The position numbers and the translations under genes are program-made. The notes below the pieces were generated by a model, which ran no database searches, was not told the origin of the DNA, and was given only the letters and a program-made list of their open reading frames with translations. From NCBI RefSeq assembly GCF_026340255.1, contig NZ_JAPEPJ010000001.1:2349001-2413000 (forward strand): a DNA stretch of 64,000 bases, read 5' to 3'. Source of the stretch: Streptomyces sp. NBC_01408 (GTDB lineage Bacteria > Actinomycetota > Actinomycetes > Streptomycetales > Streptomycetaceae). Positions 60,433 through 64,000 of this stretch are shown in pieces (positions within the stretch are counted from its first letter, which is position 1; every line of letters begins with the position of its first letter).

Positions 60433-61326
60433 ATGAGTGCACCCATGTCGCCTCAGGGCTCGGGTTTCGCGACTGTGCGCGGCCGCGGCTACCGCACGGA
60501 AGAGGTCGACCGGTATCTCGCCCGGCTCTCCGGCAGCCGTGACGACGCCTGGGAGCGCGTGGCGCGGCTGACGGTCCTGGCGAAGCGGATGGAGGAGGAG
60601 GCGGCGCGGCTGCGCGAGGCGGTCTCGGAGCTGGCCCCGCAGACGTACGACGAGCTGAGCGAGCGCGCCCGCCGGATCCTGCTGCTGGCGCAGGAGGAGG
60701 CCGATTGCGTACGGACGGACGCGCGGGCGGACGTGGCCACGACGCTGGGCGCCGCCGAGGCGCACGCGGACCGGGTGGCGGAGCTGGCGCGGGGCGACGC
60801 GGAAGCGGTGCGCGAGCAGACGGAGGTGCGTGCCCGGCAGGGCCTGCTGCGGGCGCAGCGGGAGGCCGACGACCTGCGGGCGGGGGCCCGGGACGACGCG
60901 GCGCAGTGGCGGGCGCACGCGCAGGCGGCGCTGGTGGAGACGCGGCGGCGGTCGGACGCGCTGCTGGCCGAGCGGGAACAGGAGCAGGCGGAGCGCCGGG
61001 AGGCGGCCGAACGGGAGCTGGCGGAGCGGGAGGCGGAGCTGGAGGCGCGCCACGCGGAGCTGGACCGGTACGCGGAGGCCCGGCTGGCGGAGGCCCGCCG
61101 GGGCTTCGCCGAGGCGGAGGAGTCGGCCCGGCACGGTCAGGAGGACGCGGAGGCGCTGGCCGCCGAGCTGGTCGCGGAGGCGCGGGTGGCGGAGGAGCGG
61201 ACGGGGCGGGAGACGGAGCGGATCCTGCGGGAGCACGCGGAGTCCCAGGAGGAGATGCGGGCGCACATGAACCACGTCCGGGCCAGTTTGGCGGCCCTGA
61301 CGGGCCGGGCTCCTGCGGAGGGCTGA
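60433..61326 (+). CDS. DivIVA-like coiled-coil protein
   Basis: 297 residues. The N-terminal GRGYRTEEVDRYLARL resembles the DivIVA membrane-binding start, and nearly all the rest is Ala/Glu/Arg-rich coiled coil (for example EREQEQAERREAAERELAER). Streptomyces homologues are often labelled cellulose-binding proteins, on weak grounds. A role in polar growth or cytoskeletal scaffolding is an inference from the fold. ATG 60433 has AAGGAG about seven bases upstream. The solitary tnpB ends about 160 bases upstream and may have displaced the native promoter. Confidence 0.8.
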   Translation: MSAPMSPQGSGFATVRGRGYRTEEVDRYLARLSGSRDDAWERVARLTVLAKRMEEEAARLREAVSELAPQTYDELSERARRILLLAQEEADCVRTDARADVATTLGAAEAHADRVAELARGDAEAVREQTEVRARQGLLRAQREADDLRAGARDDAAQWRAHAQAALVETRRRSDALLAEREQEQAERREAAERELAEREAELEARHAELDRYAEARLAEARRGFAEAEESARHGQEDAEALAAELVAEARVAEERTGRETERILREHAESQEEMRAHMNHVRASLAALTGRAPAEG

Positions 61327-61448
61327 GCGGGGTCCCTGGCGGGGGCCGTGCTCCTGCGGAGGGCTGGGCTGGGCGGTTCGGGTCGGCTGCCCCGCGCTCC
61401 TGGGCTGGGCGGTTCGGGGTTGGCTGCGCCGGGCCGGCCGGGCTTCGG

Positions 61449-61585
61449 GGGACGGGGCCGGGGTGGGGTGTCGGCCGGGACTCATGATTTATGGCGCCCT
61501 GGGCCGGCTTCGTCGGCGCAGCCTGTGGGTGCGCCAACAAATCACGTTCTACGTCCCGGCCGACACCCCACCCCGTCCCCGTCCC
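61449..61585. other. 137-nt intergenic hairpin with 32-bp arms
   Basis: Arms 61449-61480 and 61554-61585 are complementary over 32 positions with one mismatch, 21 of them in a perfect inner block. Inside, TGATTT and TGGCGC pair with GCGCCA and AAATCA, extending the stem with small bulges. It lies in the gene-free stretch 61327-61865. It is far longer than the terminators elsewhere here, and could be a structured RNA or a MITE-like element. No target duplication was seen. Confidence 0.75.
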
Positions 61586-61589
61586 GGGC

Positions 61590-61865
61590 ACCTTCCAGCC
61601 TCGCCGGCGTTTGAGGCGCGGGTCCGGGCAGAGCCCGGGAAACGGAGAAAGGGCGGGGTGGGGGAGAAGCTCCGCGCAGCGGCCCCGGCCCCGGCCCCGG
61701 CCCTGGCCCCGGCTCCGCGCTCCGGCTCCGGCCTGGCTCCGCGCCCCGGCCCTGGCCCCGGCTCCGCGCCCCGGCCTGGCTCCGCGCTGCGCGCCCCGGC
61801 TCCGGCTCGACCCTGGCTCTGTGCCCCGGCCCGGCTCCGCGCAGCGGCAGCGGCACGCGCACCCG
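61590..61865. repeat. common intergenic repeat and low-complexity CCGG tract
   Basis: 61590-61640 holds the CGCCGGCGTTTGAGGCGCGGG element also seen in the 53.5-kb repeats. From 61678 to about 61860 the DNA is a degenerate array of GGCCCCGGC, GGCTCCGCG and CCTGGC units. No gene is supported. Confidence 0.7.
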
Positions 61866-62741
61866 CTACGGGAGTTCCGTCAGGAAAGTGGTGATCAGGG
61901 GGGCGATGGTCGGGAGGTGGGTCTCCAGGGCGAAGTGGCCCGCGCCTTCGAAGACGTGGACCTCGGCGTCGGGGACGTCCTGGAGGTAGGCCTTGGCGCC
62001 CGCCGGGGTGAAGAAGGGGTCGCCCGCGCCCCAGACGACCAGGACCGGCGGCCGTGCGGTGCGCAGCCAGGACTGCCAGGCGGGGTAGTGCGCGAAGTTC
62101 GAGGAGTAGTCGAAGGCGAGGTCGGCCTGGGCGTCGGCGCGCCCGGGCAGGCCGAGGTAGTGGACGTCCAGGGTCCAGTTGTCGGGGGAGATCAGGCTGG
62201 TGTCGGCGACGCCGGTCTCGTACTGGAAGCGGGTGCCCTCCAGGGTGAAGAGGCCGCGGACCCGCTCCTCGGCGCCGGGCACCTCGCGCCGTAGTCCGGC
62301 GAACTCGCGGGCCGCGTCGGAGAGTCCCTCCTCGTAGGCGTTGCCGTTCTGCACGATCAGGCCGGTGACGCGGCCGGGGCGGCGTGCGGCGAGCCGCAGT
62401 CCGACCGGGGCGCCGAAGTCGAAGACGTAGAGGGCGAAGCGTTCGAGGCCCAGGGCGTCGGTGAAGCCCTCCATGACGTCGGCGAGCCGGTCGAAGGTGT
62501 AGGTGAACCCGGCCGGGGCCTCGGTGCGGCCGAAGCCCGGGTAGTCGGGGGCGATCAGGCGGTACGGGCCGTCGCCGAGCGCGTCCATCAGCCGGGCGAA
62601 CTGGTGCGAGGCGGTGGGGAAACCGTGCAGGAGCAGCAGTACGGGTCCGTCGGCCGGCCCGGACTCGCGGTAGGCGATGCGGACGCCGTCCACGTCGATG
62701 GTGTGGTGCCGGACGGGCGAAGGGGTGGGGCGAGCGGTCAT
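61866..62741 (-). CDS. alpha/beta hydrolase, epoxide-hydrolase/dehalogenase type
   Basis: 291 residues. The oxyanion motif HGFPTASHQF and the elbow VFDFGAPVG place an Asp where serine hydrolases have Ser, which is the pattern of epoxide hydrolases and haloalkane dehalogenases. The catalytic His is in EGAGHFALE and an acid in WGAGDPFF. ATG 62741 has GGAGG six bases upstream. It is divergent from the CGNR regulator across an 81-bp region with repeated CATTAG sites, so that regulator probably controls it. Confidence 0.83.
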   Translation of the reverse strand: MTARPTPSPVRHHTIDVDGVRIAYRESGPADGPVLLLLHGFPTASHQFARLMDALGDGPYRLIAPDYPGFGRTEAPAGFTYTFDRLADVMEGFTDALGLERFALYVFDFGAPVGLRLAARRPGRVTGLIVQNGNAYEEGLSDAAREFAGLRREVPGAEERVRGLFTLEGTRFQYETGVADTSLISPDNWTLDVHYLGLPGRADAQADLAFDYSSNFAHYPAWQSWLRTARPPVLVVWGAGDPFFTPAGAKAYLQDVPDAEVHVFEGAGHFALETHLPTIAPLITTFLTELP

Positions 62742-62765
62742 CACATGCCTCCTGCGGCTTTGGTT

Positions 62766-62818
62766 CCATTAGTTTTGCCGGTGATCGCTAATGGGTCAAG
62801 TGGGTGCAGTAGCATTAG
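62766..62818. promoter_or_regulatory. CATTAG operator sites between hydrolase and CGNR regulator
   Basis: CCATTAG at 62766-62772 and its complement CTAATGG at 62788-62794 form a dyad with a 15-bp spacer. A third half-site, GCATTAG at 62812-62818, ends four bases before the regulator GTG. The AT-rich pattern stands out in this GC-rich DNA and suits an autoregulatory operator. Confidence 0.6.
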
Positions 62819-62822
62819 AGCC

Positions 62823-63386
62823 GTGACAGTGACCTTTCCGCTCACGGGCGAACCCCTCGCCCTGGACCTGCTGAACACCCGGCCCGCGACGGGCGACCTC
62901 GTCTCCGACCCGGCGGGCCTGGAGGCCTGGCTGGCCGCGCAGGCGGGCCGGCTGACCCCGGTCGCCGCGGTGGGCCCGGCCGAGGTGGCGGCCGTACGGG
63001 CCGTACGCGAGGCCGCGCGCCCGGCCCTGGAGGCCGCCCGGCGCGGTGAACGGCCCCCGGCCGACGCGCTGCGCGTGCTGAACGGGGCGCTGGCCGCGGC
63101 GCCCTCCCACCGCGAGCTGCTCTGGAGCGCCGGGGCGGGCCTGACGGCGGACCCGCGCCGGGAGGCGGGCCCGGCCGTGCGCCTCGCGGCGGAACTGGCC
63201 GAGGCGGTGGCCGAGCTGCTGACCGCCCCCCGGGTGGCGGAGGTACGTGCGTGCGAGGCGGAGGACTGCGTGCTCCTCTTCCTCCCGGCGCACCCCCGGC
63301 GCCGCTGGTGCGTGGCCTCGGCCTGCGGCAACCGGGCCAGGGTGGCCCGCTACTACTCCCGCCACAAGGCCGACCCCGGCGGCTGA
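62823..63386 (+). CDS. CGNR zinc-finger regulator with ABATE domain
   Basis: 187 residues. The N-terminal stress-induced ABATE domain (LALDLLNTRP and the following helices) is joined to a C-terminal CGNR zinc finger. Its metal ligands are Cys in VRACEAEDC and WCVASACGNRARV, followed by the basic ARYYSRHK end. Such proteins are DNA-binding regulators, often beside hydrolases. GTG 62823 has no strong ribosome site; CATTAG lies just before it, so repressor binding there would block initiation. Confidence 0.88.
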   Translation: MTVTFPLTGEPLALDLLNTRPATGDLVSDPAGLEAWLAAQAGRLTPVAAVGPAEVAAVRAVREAARPALEAARRGERPPADALRVLNGALAAAPSHRELLWSAGAGLTADPRREAGPAVRLAAELAEAVAELLTAPRVAEVRACEAEDCVLLFLPAHPRRRWCVASACGNRARVARYYSRHKADPGG

Positions 63387-63400
63387 CCCGGAGGCAGGGC

Positions 63401-64000
63401 TCAGCCGGTGGGCCCGTCGGCCCGCTCGTCGGCCGGCGTCTGCTGTGCCGGGAGCTTCGGCGCGGTGCCCTCGTACCGGTACGGGTCGCTGCGCAGGCCG
63501 CGTGAGGTGACCACCACCGTGAACGGGGGCCGCGCGGTGGGCGGCAGAGGGGCCGTCAGGGCGCCGGTCAGCGGGTCCGCCGTGACGGGGAGCGGGGTGT
63601 CGTCCACCGCGAGGCGGGGCTCGGTGAAGCCGCCGCCCTCGACGGTGAGCAGGCCGTCGGAGACGGTGGCGTCCGTGATCACCGGAGTGGCGCGGGTGGC
63701 CATCTTGTTCACCAGGTACGCGCCCGCCGGGGCGCCCGTCAGGGCCCACATCTCCTCGGGCAGGTGCGGGAGTCCGCCGCCCACGTCGGCGAGGAAGAAC
63801 AGCACCACGTACAGCATCGTGACGGCGCTGAGGGCGACGTACTGGAGGTCGACGAGGTCGGTCCGCCCGCTGTCGTTCGCGATCAGCTCCCGCAGCGGCC
63901 GCTGCCCCGAAGCCGTCGGCCGTGCGGCCGGTTTGGCCATGCTGCCGTTCTGCACGCGCAGGCCGACGACCGTCTTCGCCCCGATCAGGGCCACGTACGG
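63401..64000 (-). CDS. membrane protein with C-terminal beta domain, cut by the window end
   Basis: At least 199 residues are visible, and the reading frame remains open to base 64000, so the true start is probably outside. GTG 63994 would be the only in-window start near the edge and has no visible ribosome site. One clear membrane helix (YVALSAVTMLYVVLFFLADV) precedes a shorter hydrophobic stretch and a beta-rich tail (VITDATVSDGLLTVEGGGF) that looks like an IPT/TIG-type fold. The tail ends in an acidic, Pro-rich sequence. The function is unknown. Confidence 0.65.
   Translation of the reverse strand, partial: PYVALIGAKTVVGLRVQNGSMAKPAARPTASGQRPLRELIANDSGRTDLVDLQYVALSAVTMLYVVLFFLADVGGGLPHLPEEMWALTGAPAGAYLVNKMATRATPVITDATVSDGLLTVEGGGFTEPRLAVDDTPLPVTADPLTGALTAPLPPTARPPFTVVVTSRGLRSDPYRYEGTAPKLPAQQTPADERADGPTG

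Noticed and set aside
61640..61865. Protein-coding or CRISPR-like array in the CCGG-rich tract
   Set aside because: The units are short, degenerate and without regular spacers; it is low-complexity intergenic DNA.

Overview
The window is very GC-rich actinobacterial DNA, almost certainly Streptomyces. Start codons are often GTG, C or G dominates third positions, long spurious antisense frames are common, and the right half carries the housekeeping order ppc - (uma2) - pth - rplY - prs - glmU - tRNA-Gln, which I recall as the order around SCO3122-SCO3127 in S. coelicolor.

Bases 1-44003 hold a nonribosomal peptide cluster placed beside ppc. An operon at 90-5475 encodes a P450, an Fe(II)/2-oxoglutarate hydroxylase, a PLP aminotransferase and a one-piece ABC exporter. 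It is followed by a LuxR-type response regulator (minus strand), a drug-type ABC pair, an ArsR-like regulator behind a dyad-rich leader, a flavin reductase, an MbtH protein and a stand-alone loading protein. The loading protein is half-C - A - T - thioesterase-like domain, with Cys in place of the usual nucleophilic Ser. Two giant synthetases follow: 14316-31469 (five modules, last one with epimerase) and 31466-38611 (two modules plus thioesterase). Reading the adenylation pockets by eye gives Asx-Gly-Asx-Gly-(D-X)-Gly-Pro. This matches the C-terminal half of friulimicin/laspartomycin-type calcium-dependent lipopeptides, with the Asp-X-Asp-Gly calcium motif. The Asx-Gly pair was made twice by a 6.3-kb in-frame dimodule duplication. 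Right of the synthetases are a histidine kinase with an unusual C-terminal membrane tail, a GHMP (threonine-kinase-like) kinase, a second SyrP/TauD-like hydroxylase, an alpha/beta hydrolase and an aspartate decarboxylase. No acyl-loading genes and no upstream epimerising module are in the window, so the cluster may continue left of base 1.

Bases 44353-52004 are core metabolism and translation. A sensor kinase at 52171-53502 is followed by three 110-bp intergenic repeats. An island at 53966-58924 resembles polymorphic-toxin parts: a SUKH-3 protein, a YwqJ-like deaminase, a WHH nuclease-SUKH fusion, and a large Imm35 - collagen-like linker - deaminase - SUKH-4 protein.

The right end has a solitary TnpB with hairpins at its 3' end, a DivIVA-like coiled-coil protein, a 137-nt intergenic hairpin with 32-bp arms, an alpha/beta hydrolase divergent from a CGNR regulator with a repeated CATTAG operator, and a membrane protein cut by the window end.
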